Shown here piece after piece: positions 42,533 through 52,941 of a stretch of DNA of 64,000 nt (positions are counted from its first letter, which is position 1; each line of letters begins with the position of its first letter). A model generated the notes under the pieces. The model had not been told where the DNA came from. It was given only the letters and a program-made list of their open reading frames with translations, and made no database searches. Location of the stretch: positions 760,401 to 824,400 of the forward strand of contig OY755175.1 in assembly GCA_963576735.1 (NCBI GenBank), in the 5' to 3' direction. Source of the DNA: Bedellia somnulentella (taxonomy: Eukaryota; Arthropoda; Insecta; Lepidoptera; Bedelliidae). Position numbers and translations under genes: made by a program.

Positions 42533-43575
42533 TTAACATCGATTGCCACTTTTTATCATCCTGGCAAACCTCTTGAGCATCTTCTAAATTCATCAATCTT
42601 TCCATGCATGCTCTTTTTAGGGTTCCGTAGCCAAATGGCAAAAACGGGACCCTTATAGATTCGTCATGTCTGTCTGTCTGTCTGTCCTTCCGTCCGTCCG
42701 TATGTCACAGCCAGTTTATTCCGAAACTATAAGAACTACATTATTGAAAATTGGTGCGTAGATGTATTCTGTAAACCGCATTAAGATTTTAAAATAAAAT
42801 CTGAAAACAAAACCAAAATTTTCAGGGTTCCCCATACATAGAACTGAAACTCAAATTTTTTTTTTTAATTAAACCTATACGTGTGGGGTATCTATCAAAA
42901 GGTATTTGAAAATGATGTTGAGGTTTGTTATATCATTTTTTTCAAAACTGAATAGTTTGCGCGAGAGACTTTTCCAAAGTGGTAACTTCTAAAATATGGG
43001 CATGATAACACTGAAAAAAATATATGATGTGTATTACTATACAAACTACTAACGAAAATTGGTTTGAATGAGATCTAGCTAGTAGTTCTATTTTTAAACG
43101 TCATAAATCAAATTACTTACCTAATTTATTAATTTCACTGAAATATATAACAATAATTTTACTATCACAGGCCTTACGCATAAACCGTGAACCATTGTTT
43201 TCTTATAGTAAATCAGTGATAAGTAAATAACATTTTAATTTGCTCTGCGCTCAGAGCGTGGCTCAGTCATCCCCGCGCGGTCCCCGCCCGAGATATCGGT
43301 AGCGCGGGACGGGAGAGGACCGCGCGGAGAGGGGGAACGTCGCCAAGTGCGCTAACCCGAACGGGCAGGCACCTAGTGCTGCTACGGAACCCTTCATTAG
43401 CGAGTCCATCTCGCTCTTGGCCGCTTTTATTACTCTCACTTCAGACGCCTGCCTTTTTCAACACCATCTTTATTTACCCTTCGTGGTCGTACTCCACTGA
43501 CAATATCTTCCACATTGGCACTATAAATCTCTTTCAACAATTTACAATCATCCATCTTCTTTCAAATTCAAATTC
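42533..43575 (-). mobile_element. LINE 3' fragment split by an AGGGTTCCGTA repeat
   Basis: 42533-42618 (GATTGCCACTTTTTATCATC, CATCAATCTTTCCATGCATG) and 43425-43575 (CAGACGCCTGCCTTTTTC, CCTTCGTGGTCGTACTCC, TTCCACATTGGCACTATAAATC) are consecutive parts of the 24-27 kb LINE RT C-terminus on the minus strand. Confidence 0.75.
42619..43424 (+). mobile_element. AGGGTTCCGTA repeat, copy 2
   Basis: Same landmarks as 21333-21906: start AGGGTTCCGTAGCCAAATGG, microsatellite, CTACGGAACCCT near the end (43382-43393), then CGAGTCCATCTCGC and GGCCGC. It has an extra GC-rich foldback at 43273-43327 (CCGCGCGGTCC against GGACCGCGCGG). Confidence 0.65.
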
Positions 43576-43894
43576 ATTTTATTTGTGCCCAATTCTCAAT
43601 TACTCAATTTACAGATACTCAATTAGATAGTATGTATGCTATGAGATTACTAATAAATAAAGGAAAGAAAAATTTCGACACAGGCGGGATTCGAACTCTT
43701 TTTGTTCATGAAAACCTCATGTGGGGATTATTTAAATTATGTGATAGTTAGGCGTTTTCAACATTTGCATTCTATCTGAAAAGATAGACATGTGGCCTTC
43801 CGAATTAGTAAAAAATTCGGAGGTAGGAAACGCAAACACTACTAGAACGTGTAAAAGAAATAAAGGATAGAAGAATTTCGCGCTGGCAGCCATT

Positions 43895-43968
43895 GACACG
43901 GTAGCTCAATTGGCAAGAGCGACGGGGGCGTATACCAGAGGTCGCGGGTTCGAATCCCGCCTGTGTCG
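43895..43968 (+). tRNA. tRNA-like sequence, unit 1 (probably SINE or pseudogene)
   Basis: 74 bases: GACACGG/CTGTGTC acceptor arms (one G-T pair), GCTC/GAGC D stem, GGTTCGAATCC B-box with GCGGG/CCCGC T stem. The anticodon arm does not form five pairs with a 7-base loop and lacks U33, so I give no isotype. Embedded in a roughly 300-bp repeat. Confidence 0.45.
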
Positions 43969-44195
43969 AAATTTTTCTTTCCTTTATTTATTAGTAATAA
44001 TCCCCACATGAAGTTTACATGATTAAAAAGATTTAAATTATGTGATAGTTAGGCGTTTTCAACATTTGCATTCTATCTGAAAAGATAGACAAGTGGCCTT
44101 CCGAATTAGTAAAAAATTTGGAGGTAGGAAATGCAAACACTACTAGAACGTGTAAAAGAAATAAAGGATAGAAGAATTTCGCGCTGGCAGCCGTT

Positions 44196-44269
44196 GACAC
44201 AGTAGCTCAACTGGCAAGAGCTACGGGGGCGTATACCCGAGGTCGCGGGTTCGAATCCCGCCTGTGTCG
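44196..44269 (+). tRNA. tRNA-like sequence, unit 2 (probably SINE or pseudogene)
   Basis: Nearly the same 74 bases 301 bp downstream. The acceptor stem GACACAG/CTGTGTC is perfect, and D and T stems are intact. The anticodon arm (CGGG, loop GGCGTATA, CCCG) has an 8-base loop. Confidence 0.45.
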
Positions 44270-44539
44270 AAATTTTTCTTTCCTTGTGATGAATGAATGA
44301 TGAATGAATCCCCACATGAGGTTTTCATGAACAAAAAGATTTAAATTATGCTATGAGATTACTCCGTTAATGTTCAATCAATTCCATAAGATATTTTTGT
44401 GTTCATTTAATTTTCATGAGATGATTACAAGAAAGATGATCCTATTGATTATCGAATTTTGTTGGAAAAATATATTTCCATTAAAAAGCTGCGAAGTCTT
44501 TTCCTTGTTTAAAATTTCACACCACCCTCTAATGGATGA

Positions 44540-44640
44540 GGGCAGCACAGGTTAGGAGAATTGGTTCTGTTTGAAGATTTCTGTTCTGGGGAGGCCTATG
44601 TCCAGCTTTGAACGTCTATTGGTGATTATGAAGATTATAA
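44540..44640 (+). mobile_element. LINE 3'-end relic (GGAGGCCTATGTCCAGC type)
   Basis: GGGGAGGCCTATGTCCAGC, TTGAACGTCTATTGGTGATTATG resembles the common 3' terminus of lepidopteran LINEs ending in TGATGATG. Confidence 0.45.
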
Positions 44641-44795
44641 TTTATTACAGAACTAGTTGTCCATTTGATTTTTAGTCAGTTCGGGGTCATTCTACAGCCA
44701 TATAATAATCATTGGAATAGTGTTTTACGTAAGATTTTTTTATTTTGCATTTGATAATTCTGCATGCACATTTTTCAAAATCAAATTATTATAAA

Positions 44796-45060
44796 GCGGC
44801 CAGCACACAATGGCCCATGATGGGCCACTGCTCGCCATCGCCACTGTGTACATGAGTGCGGACAATTGTCGATCGTGGCGCGTAATGGTGAAGTTGTCGG
44901 TTTTTTGAGCACACTTCAAAAGAATTGTGGCGTAGCGTGGCCGGTGGTGTTTCCACAGTGGGCCATTGTATATTTCGTCACCGGCCGCCCATAGATACTT
45001 AAACTTTTTTGGAATATTTTCTTGCAAAATGTATTTATAATCACTATATGACGCAAAAAA
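44796..45060 (+). repeat. GGCCCATTGTGTGC-type repeat
   Basis: CGGCCAGCACACAATGGCCC, ATGATGGGCCACTGCTCGCC and GTGGGCCATTGTATATTTCG. An inverted relative (TGGGACATTGTGTGAACACC) is at 48535-48554, just beyond the 5' end of the LINE, so the LINE may sit inside this element. Confidence 0.4.
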
Positions 45061-45613
45061 TAACATAAATAGCGCCATAAATAAAATAAATTACATACAT
45101 AATAATAAATAAATAGATGCAGCCATAATTAGATAGATAGATAGATAGATAAAATTTTTATTCATGTTATCATAACAGTCACATAGGTACATACATTACA
45201 AGAAATATAAAAACAGGGTAAACATTTTCTAAAAAAAACAATTAAAAGTAACAAACAAAGTAGATATGTGCAAGGTATGTGTGCTATGGTAACACAAACT
45301 AGGCCATAACTCAGCGTTTGTAAATGCTGTATAGCAAAAACACTGATTTTCAGGTATAGCCTAAAACACAAACTTTTAACAAAAAATAGTAATTGAGCAG
45401 CTGCCATTGACGTGAAAAATATTTACAAAAATAAAACTTACGGTTAAAAATAATCCTAAACAGAACAAAAATACAATTAAATATCCGGTTACAATTAAAA
45501 CATACAGTATAATAGAGACATTTAAAAAAAAAACAGATTAAAATTAAAACATACAATATAATTAATAAATATAAACAAATTTGAAAAAGAAGTTCACTAA
45601 TCTATACCCTCTT

Positions 45614-46679
45614 TCACTGAAAGTTGACAACTGATTGTGCAAAGCATTTCGGTATATTTAACTTTTGTATTTGAAGTAAATGGGACTTCAGTAGTTTTTT
45701 AAATTTAAATTTACTGGTAGATTCTCTAATGGGTGGAGGGATATTGTTCCAACACTTTGTAGCGTGATAGCGAAAACTTCCAGTGAAAGCCACGGTGCGA
45801 TGAGGGTGTATTGCTAATGGTTCAAGTGTAGTACGGGTGGGATAGAACTCATGAAATTTAGAATACCTTAATTTTTCAAACAGGTATTCAGGAGTTTTAA
45901 ATTTAATGACATCATACATCAACGAAGCAGTATGAAGGCACCTGCGGGAGCTCATATTCAGTAACGATGAGTTATTGAGCAATGGTGATATATGGCTTCG
46001 TGGAGGTACATCGAAACAAAACCTATAGCAGGCATTTTGTACACGTTGTATCTGCCTCTCCGATGATGATAGAAGCCTAGGTCCATAAACGATATCAGCA
46101 TAATTAAGTACTGATAGTATAACTGATTCACAAAGAGTTATACGGGCTCTTTCTGAGATGTAACTACGAATTTTGTACAAAATTTTCAGTCGGTAAAAGC
46201 AGTTTCTGATCAAATTGTCAACATGTTTTACAAAGCGCAATTCACAGTCAAACTCAAGCCCTAGATTCCGAGTGACGTTTACTCGATCTATATTTTGGTC
46301 TAAAATATTTATAATAGGTTCATGCGCTGTAATTTTAGTAATTTGTGATTTACTTCCCAATACCATAAATTTTGATTTCAGCGGATTAATCAGCAAAGCA
46401 TTCTTTTCGCACCAATGAGATACACTATTTAGATCATTATTTAAGGCTTGAACTGAGTGTTCTATTTCATCAGGGATTACTGAAATATAAAGCTGTACAT
46501 CATCAGCATAAAAATGATAGTGACTATTCTCAATAGAATTAGCTAAGTCCGCTGTAAAAATAATAAATAATAATGGGCCTAATATCGATCCTTGTGGAAC
46601 ACCATGCAAGACAATTTTGGGTTCTGACACTACTTGCTTACCATCACTTAACTGCAGCTTAACGGATTGAATCCGGTTT
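45614..46679 (-). CDS. LINE RT, palm, thumb and C-terminal region
   Basis: Frame open from the insertion edge at 46679 to the stop at 45614 (338 codons after the first marked start). Motifs: GVPQGSILGPLLFIIF, HFYADDVQLYIS, NPLKSKFMVLG, NLGLEFDCELRFVKHV, LLSSSERQIQRVQNACYRF, and a C-terminal RYHATKCWNNIPPPIRESTS. These fit the CR1/L2/Rex group. No further frameshift seen. Confidence 0.85.
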
Positions 46680-46688
46680 GAAAGGTAA

Positions 46689-47588
46689 GGTTACATACTG
46701 TATATCCGAAACTTTTATACCCGAATATTATTTTACCGAAAACTAATCGCCTTTTTTTTAATTGCCATAATATTGTTTCATCGAAATTTCATATACCATA
46801 TTCTTACATTCCAGATTATCGTTTAGTTTTTGTTTTTGTTTACTATCATTTTGATTAACCACTAGAACGGATTTCCGAAGAATCGAAAACCAGAAATACC
46901 TTAATTCCGCAATATTGCTTTTCCGAATAATCACTATTCCAAAAAATCATTTTCCATATATTTGAAATACAGATGTATTGAATAATACCTACTGCTATGA
47001 ATAATTTTGCAGGCATATTTTAAGTAAGTATACCCCGTTTAGTAGTGTACCATGCATCAGACATTTAGGTGCTCGCTCCGCTGCGCTACGCTCGCTCGTT
47101 TTATACATAATCTAACCTAACCTAACCTAACTGAATGTAACCTAACTTTCCTTTGTCTGCAGGGGGCTTTCGCCCCCCGACCCCCCCAAGCAGGGGGGCT
47201 CTGCCCCCCTGCACCCCCCCTACATGCAACCAAGCAAGCAAGTATACATACAAACAGGCATGCATCCGCGTTCCATTTATACAATTTTTCTTACATAAAA
47301 AACATCTGGTTAAAGAGATTTACGATATGTAAGACTATAGATAAAGTTACTTCGGTCTTTTAAATCTTTGGAATAACGAGATTATAGTAAAAGATATAGT
47401 TGGGAAAAGCAAAAAATTCATTTTAATAATCTGGTTTTCGTTTTTCTGGGAAGTGATACTTCTAGAAAATGTATTTATGTACTAATGAAGTTGTGGAAAA
47501 TAAAGCATCTATGATACGTTAATTATGTGAACAGTTTTCTGAATAGTGAATTTCGGATTTAAGATATTCGAATTTTCGAAATGTTACC
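46689..47588. mobile_element. 900-bp DNA element with GGTWACAT ends and 9-bp duplication
   Basis: Ends GGTTACAT (46689) and ATGTTACC (47588). GAAAGGTAA is repeated at 46680-46688 and 47589-47597. Removing it rejoins the LINE RT in frame. Interior includes a C-rich palindromic patch (GGGGGCTTTCGCCCCCCG at about 47161) and (CCTAA)n. Nine-base duplication suits Mutator-like or Merlin-like elements; no transposase. Confidence 0.75.
47112..47131 (+). repeat. (CCTAA)4, insect telomere-like run
   Basis: CTAACCTAACCTAACCTAAC equals the reverse of TTAGG, the insect telomere unit. It lies inside the 900-bp element and is absent from the related copy at 39566. Confidence 0.6.
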
Positions 47589-47597
47589 GAAAGGTAA

Positions 47598-48535
47598 CTA
47601 TCAAACCAGGTTATAGCCTTTGAGTCAACTCCATAATAAGTCAGTTTAGATAAGAGTAATGGTCGAGAAATGCAATCAAATGCTCTTGAGCAGTCAAGAA
47701 GAGTCAAAAGTGTTCCAAGACCATGATCTTGGTTAGCCAATATATTGTCTGTGACATCCAGTAACGCAGTAACTGTTCCTCGACCCCGGCGAAACCCTGA
47801 CTGTAGCGACGGTAGAATATTATTACTCTCTATATATTTCACCAACTGTGTATATATAGTTTTCTCCAGCACTTTTGACAGATATGGTAATATACTTATA
47901 GGCCTAAGATCCTTGTATTGTTTGGGATCACTATTTTTAGGTAAGGGATTAACCAAAGCAGTTTTGAAGAGAGTGGGTACAGATGATGTAGAAATGGAAA
48001 AATTTATGATCGCAGTAATTACTGATAGTGAATAAGGTATAGTAAGTAAGATCATTTCTCGGCTAATACCATCATTACCTATGGCGTTTGAAGGAATGGA
48101 CTTTATAAGCTTAAGTACGTCTTTTTCTGTAACCTGCTGTATGGTAAAAGACGACTGACCAAACCTATGGTACTCAAAGTAAGTCATTTCTGATATAGGG
48201 ACTGTTTTTAAGTTGGGGATATTTAAAAAGTGTTCATTTATTTTATTAGGGTCGGAAAGGAAATCTGGTAAAGTATGGGTAGAAGTGGCGTTAATTAGTA
48301 TTTTATTTTTAACATTTCTCCAAAACGTTTTACTATTACTATCGTTACAGTTAATTATATCTCTATAATAAGCTAATTTAGCCTCATGTATAGAGGTGAT
48401 AACTAGATTCTTATTTATTTTATAACACTTTTTATGAAATTCGGTCTTAGACTTCTTATATTTTAAATGTGATTTATTGTGTATATAATTACTTCGACGT
48501 CCATCGCAAGTGGATTGCCAGGCAGAAATGAGCAA
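47598..48535 (-). CDS. LINE RT, N-terminal half, 5' truncated
   Basis: Linker plus RT start: FWRNVKNKILINATSTHT, GNDGISREMILL, LRPISILPYLSKVLEKTIY, SGFRRGRGTVTALLDVTDN, TLLDCSRAFDCISRPLLL, ending ITWFDSYLS at the 9-bp duplication. The frame continues a few codons into the insertion. Nothing resembling an endonuclease lies upstream. Confidence 0.83.
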
Positions 48536-48619
48536 TGGGACATTGTGTGAACACCAAGTAATCGTGGCCTACAATTGTGCGGAGCGTGGCCCATTCGATC
48601 GAATGTTTCATTCAAACTC

Positions 48620-49560
48620 GCCCATCTTTAGTGAAGTGAACTAGAACAAGAATAGAAAGCTAAATGAAACAGAACAGCAATAACAACAACACAACACACA
48701 CTCTCAGCGCCGCGGCTGATTCGACCGAAAAAATAAGAAAATCTCTTTTTGGAGGGAAGATTAGCAGAGATGTTTAGTTGACGTTTCCGCCAATGTTTGG
48801 CTATTGATACCGAAGATTGGCGTGGATGGATGGATGGATATGAAATTAATGGAATGTTTTATGATATTTTATTCATTTTTCTTGCTTATATTTAATTGAC
48901 TCCAATGTGGGATGATAATAATTTTATTTGTTGTGATCTGTTGTAGTTGTGCAAGCCAAACCCGATAATGAGGTTGCAAAAATAAGAGTATCAAAAAGAA
49001 ACCGTTTACTGTAAAGTAAAATTCTATTTAAAGGTCCTGGAAATAAAGTTTCTTAGTTTTGTTGCTTATTATGCTTTGTTTAATACTTTTTAGTAAGGGT
49101 TTGAGTCATTCTCAATGGGAGGTTTTCCTTTTTTTCTTTTTTTCTTTTTCCCTGTTCTCAGGATAGATGGCGCCAGACTTGCTATGTTACTGGCAGGAAC
49201 GGAACGTAACACCGTTTTTCACACTTGGAAGTAATGATATCGTAAAACGGAACGTACATAAAAACGTTCTGATTTGAAAGTCTAAATTAACATCAGTTTA
49301 AGCCAAGATAGCTCAAAAGTAAATAAACAAAGACGGTACTTATATTTAACATTCTTTTTGTTGTTTTTACTCGCCAAAAAGTTACTCTATGGTGCTGTGA
49401 CACATGTTTTTAACGTTGACATTGGCGAAATTATTGGGTGGCGAAATTGTGTGGTAAGTAACGTAGTTACATCAACGCCATCTACAGAGCTCTAGGAAAC
49501 TATGTTGTTTTTTTATTTCTCAAAAAGAAAACTTCTCATTTAACTTGGATTTTCGGTTGG
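48620..49560. other. intergenic, nothing recognised
   Basis: Contains GATGGATGGATGGAT at about 48825 and poly-T/CTTT tracts near 49130. No coding or repeat signal I can name. Confidence 0.4.
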
Positions 49561-49592
49561 CTCAAAAGATCGAGAAACCAGGGCCGTATAAC
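49561..49592 (+). repeat. CAGGGCCGTATAAC inverted repeat, right partner
   Basis: GCTCAAAAGATCGAGAAACC then AGGGCCGTATAAC; see 42403-42434. Lies about 220 bp upstream of the Maf gene start. Confidence 0.5.
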
Positions 49593-49809
49593 TACTTTTT
49601 TCGGTGAACCATAATTTCGGTGAAAATCACCGACCGACCCGACCGACCGAACAACAAACAAAACAAATATTTATAAAAGTTTTGAAATCAAACTCATTGA
49701 ATTAGATTAGGTTAAGTTTTAATAAAATTACTAGAAATACTCAAGTGTTTTCGTCTCATTTAGGTGCTCTTAATAACTGTATTAAAATTACGAAGCTTAC
49801 GGAGACAGA

Positions 49810-52708
49810 ATGTTACAACCAATAAAGCACATTCTTAAGCAAAAGAGGATTATTTTGGCCAGTGGCTCTCCAAGGAGAAAAGAGCTCGTAGAAAATATTG
49901 TACGTATCTAGTATAAATAAATTCGTAGTATAAAAGATGAAATATGTATTTGTATATTGTTCTTGCTTTCAGGTTAACATGAATTTTGATAACCAAACCA
50001 ATGCATGTATCAAAATTGTGAGTTACTTTTACGCAATAAAAAAAAAAAAAAAGCAATAGGAGGTTATAATAGAAAGTATAAAAACTTAATTTGTTCAATA
50101 TATATTTCTCTGTATATTCATTTAATAATTTTTCAACCAATATTGATTTCAGTCAACCCAATATGAATTTAACCCCATTAAATAAGCTCAAAAATTAAAT
50201 ATTTTCCTTACACAAGGGGCTCAAGCCTACTCTGTATAAGATGGTTCGGCCATTGTCCTCCACGCTGGCCAAGTATGATTTTGCAAATTATACTTGCCCA
50301 GACCAACAGCTTGTGACCTCTCTCTGAAGCATGGAATCACCTGAACTTTGGATAATCAGGTTAGCCAATATCTGGTTATATAATATACGGGTTAATGTAA
50401 CAAAGGTGGTTTATCTTTTACTCTTAACCCATACAGTGTACTCATTTGATAGGAGGCTGATGCATCTCAGCTATGTTATTTCCTAATGATGCTTTTTCTC
50501 ACCATTAAAACCTCTAGTAAATTAATTATATCTTAAGTAACAAAGTGGGTAGTACAAATACCAGGTTACCAAATGTCATGCGATGTTCACAATTATTATG
50601 TCATTTACCATCCCTTTAGGGATATAAAGTTCTAACAAGGGTATCTTCTTCAAAATCTTTAATTAAATATTTTAAACAATGCCTCTTAAATCAAAGGCAA
50701 ACTCTGCTTCTGAGGTAGAAAATTGGTTTAAAAGTTTTAATTTAATTATTTCAGGGTTTAAAAGTAGAATTATGTCCATCATTATTTGAAGAAGACCTCA
50801 ATCCAAAGAACTTTGATAGTTTCTCAGCATTTGTTGAAGAGACAGCCTTGCAGAAAGTCTTAGAAGTGGAAAGTCGCCTGGCAAGCCAAGGGTCGGCACC
50901 TGATATGGTGATTGGTGCTGATACAATGGTGACCCTTGATGGCGAGATGTTTGGCAAACCACAAAATGATGAAGAAGCATTCAGTATGCTTTCAAGGTAA
51001 ATATATATACTGAGAATCAATTGGCGTTGAGGACCTGTTTTTGAGATTAATGGTTATGAGTGAAGAAGTGTGGAATAACAATGATTATTTATACCAAAGG
51101 CTTTATGACTCAAACTCAAATGTCCACGCCATAATCTCCAAACGGGTTGGCATAGGTACTGATACTTCTGATCACATTTTTGTACGAATACACTGGCACA
51201 TGACTAAGTACAAGTCAGCCATGTGTGTTTCCTCATGATAATTTTCCCCACCGTTAACAACCATGATAAATTAACCACACATATGTACTTAAAAAAGACA
51301 AATTGGTGTAGACCCTACCAGGGATTTGAACCCTTATCTGCACGGTAAGCGAAGTTCTACTCACTGAGTTACCACTGTTGCAGTCTTTAGAAGAAATTTT
51401 ATATTCTCAGTAATCCTACACAGTCATTTGAGTATTGATCAATTTGGTATACTCTAAACAACCTGACTCTTTCCTTAATAATATACTATATATACTATAA
51501 TATAATATAATAATATACTATAATAAATTACTAACAGATTATAGTTAGTTGATAATAGGACAATGGTATCCACCACCACTTTAGTTTTCTGAACTATTTT
51601 ATCCAACAATAGTGATTTTCTGAAACATTCAAAGAATTATAGTTAATATGCAATTTATTCTCAACAGATTATCAGGACGCAAGCATACGGTATTTACCGG
51701 CGTTGTGGTGAAAACTACGGATGGAACAGTGAAGTTTACTGAAAAAACTGATGTGTACTTTGGTAAACTAGACCCTGAGCAGATCAGGGGGTATATTGAC
51801 TCTCGGGAACCAATGTAAGTATATACTTGTGGGGAATTTTCAGAAGGTTTTATATTTGTTAGTATGTACAGTTATTTAGCGATTGCTGTGTAGTGACCGC
51901 TTAGATATTACAATCTTATCTCTACCCTTAAATAAAGGAACAGGGCATTAAAAAACACAGTTTGACTGGATTATTTGGCTTTATTTAGCGGCTGACCAAA
52001 TGGTAATTTCGAATCTCTGGCTGTCCCTTTTTGGGGTGTCTGTCTAGCTGTGAGTATAAGTAGTTAGTTATTTAGAAAAAAAAGGGTATTAAGCATTTTG
52101 GGCAGAACGATTCCTCAGCTACTTTTAGTACTTTAGAGCAAAATATAGTGACATGAAGTGTGGTTAATGTTACGTTTCGGATTAAATTCCGGGTCAGGGC
52201 CTACACCAATTTGTCTTTCAAGTCATGTGTGGTTAATTTAAGATGGTTGTTAATGGTGAGCGGAAAACATCGTGAGGAAACCCACATGGCTAAGTTGTAC
52301 TATATCATGTGATAATGTATTCGTACAAAATGGCGATAGGCCTGCGTCAAGTGAGTACACTGTCCAAGCAAAATGTGGGTACTCTGAACACCAAGTAACC
52401 ATTTCACGTGATTTTCAGAGGTTTTAGTACCTTTGCCAACCCCTTTTCGGATATATGGAGTGAACGTTTGAATTTGTATAAGATGTACATTAAATGATGT
52501 GCCATAAAAGTAAGGAGTTTTTCTATTATATTCTAATGCCATTATTGTATGCTTTTCCAGGGACAAAGCCGGTGGCTATGGCATACAAGGAGTGGGAGGA
52601 ACTTTCGTGGAGAAAGTAGATGGGGATTATTTTACTGTGGTTGGTTTGCCTCTGTACAGGTTATGCTCCGTTATTTATGATATGTACAAGGAAAAAATTT
52701 ATAGTTAA
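49810..52708 (+). CDS. Maf-like nucleotide pyrophosphatase, four exons
   Basis: Hydrolyses nucleoside triphosphates (dTTP/UTP or modified bases) to the monophosphate and pyrophosphate; cytosolic housecleaning role. Exons 49810-49899, 50755-50996, 51668-51814, 52561-52708 (stop TAA). Introns are GT-AG, the total is 627 nt, 208 aa, and all phases close; family members are usually about 190-210 aa. Motifs: [12 protein letters not shown] (residues 15-26), the catalytic acid in VIGADTMV (Asp86), [29 protein letters not shown], and the C-terminal [20 protein letters not shown] and VVGLPLYRL. In vertebrates this domain is also the N-terminal half of ASMTL; here there is no methyltransferase half. 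The start is the only ATG before the SGSPRR motif. Confidence 0.94.
49900..50754 (+). other. intron 1 of the Maf gene
   Basis: Donor GTACGT at 49900, acceptor ATTTCAG at 50748-50754. At about 50215-50350 lies a repeat relic (CTGGCCAAGTATGATTTTGC, CTTGCCCAGACCAACAGC) of a type common in moth genomes. Confidence 0.6.
51120..51378 (-). mobile_element. tRNA-derived SINE in intron 2 of the Maf gene
   Basis: On the minus strand from 51378: AGTGGTAACTCAGTGAGTAG (A-box), GGGTTCAAATCCC (B-box, consensus), then ACACCAATTTGTC and GTGTGGTTAATTTATCATGG. Best copy of the family in the window. Confidence 0.85.
51886..52070 (+). mobile_element. TATG-tail SINE-like repeat in intron 3, degenerate
   Basis: GCTGTGTAGTGACCGCTTAG at the left and CTGTCCCTTTTTGGGGTGTC, TAGCTGTGAGTATAAGTAG at the right; the middle is rearranged. 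Confidence 0.6.
52150..52405 (+). mobile_element. tRNA-derived SINE in intron 3 of the Maf gene
   Basis: GGATTAAATTCCGGGTC (B-box remnant), ACACCAATTTGTCTTTCAAG, GTGTGGTTAATTTAAGATGG, AACCCACATGGCTAAGTTG and GTACTCTGAACACCAAGTAACC. It provides the empty site for the MITE at 149-314. Confidence 0.8.
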
Positions 52709-52935
52709 AATTTATTGAACAAGTTTTATAACTGATACCAAAGTTGAGTTAAGGTTACATTGACAGAAAAACTTCTATAATGTTACTGTCATTAAAACTA
52801 TAGAATAAGTTTGCATTTAGCTGTCAAAGATGCTGCCTTGTCCTGTAAATTATATCGAATTCTGTTGCAGATAGATGACTATATTTGATGCTTAAGATTG
52901 AACAAAATCTGTGATACTTAAAATACTTTCAGAGT

Positions 52936-52941
52936 AATAAA
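52936..52941 (+). terminator. possible polyadenylation signal of the Maf gene
   Basis: AATAAA about 230 bp after the stop codon. Confidence 0.4.

Larger units (their letters stand above)
43640..44345 (+). repeat. tandem tRNA-bearing repeat with an inverted end
   Basis: Two ~300-bp direct units (TTAAATTATGTGATAGTTAGG ... CCCCACATGA) each end in a tRNA-like sequence. At 43645-43700 the reverse complement of the tRNA 3' half and its tail (TTTCGACACAGGCGGGATTCG) faces them, giving a foldback outline. A related relic is at 22480-22520 (CCTCATGTGGGGATTATTACT). Confidence 0.65.
45130..48538 (-). mobile_element. CR1/L2-group LINE, 5' truncated, split by a 900-bp insertion
   Basis: Minus-strand LINE. 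Its RT N-terminal half is at 48535-47598 and its C-terminal half at 46679-45614; the 3' UTR leads to a (GATA)n tract at 45130-45151, likely its tail. The endonuclease is missing. An AT-rich insertion with a 9-bp duplication lies between the halves. Confidence 0.8.

Noticed and set aside
43895..44269. Functional tRNA genes
   Set aside because: Anticodon arm cannot form a normal 7-base loop with U33 in either copy, and both lie in a tandem repeat.
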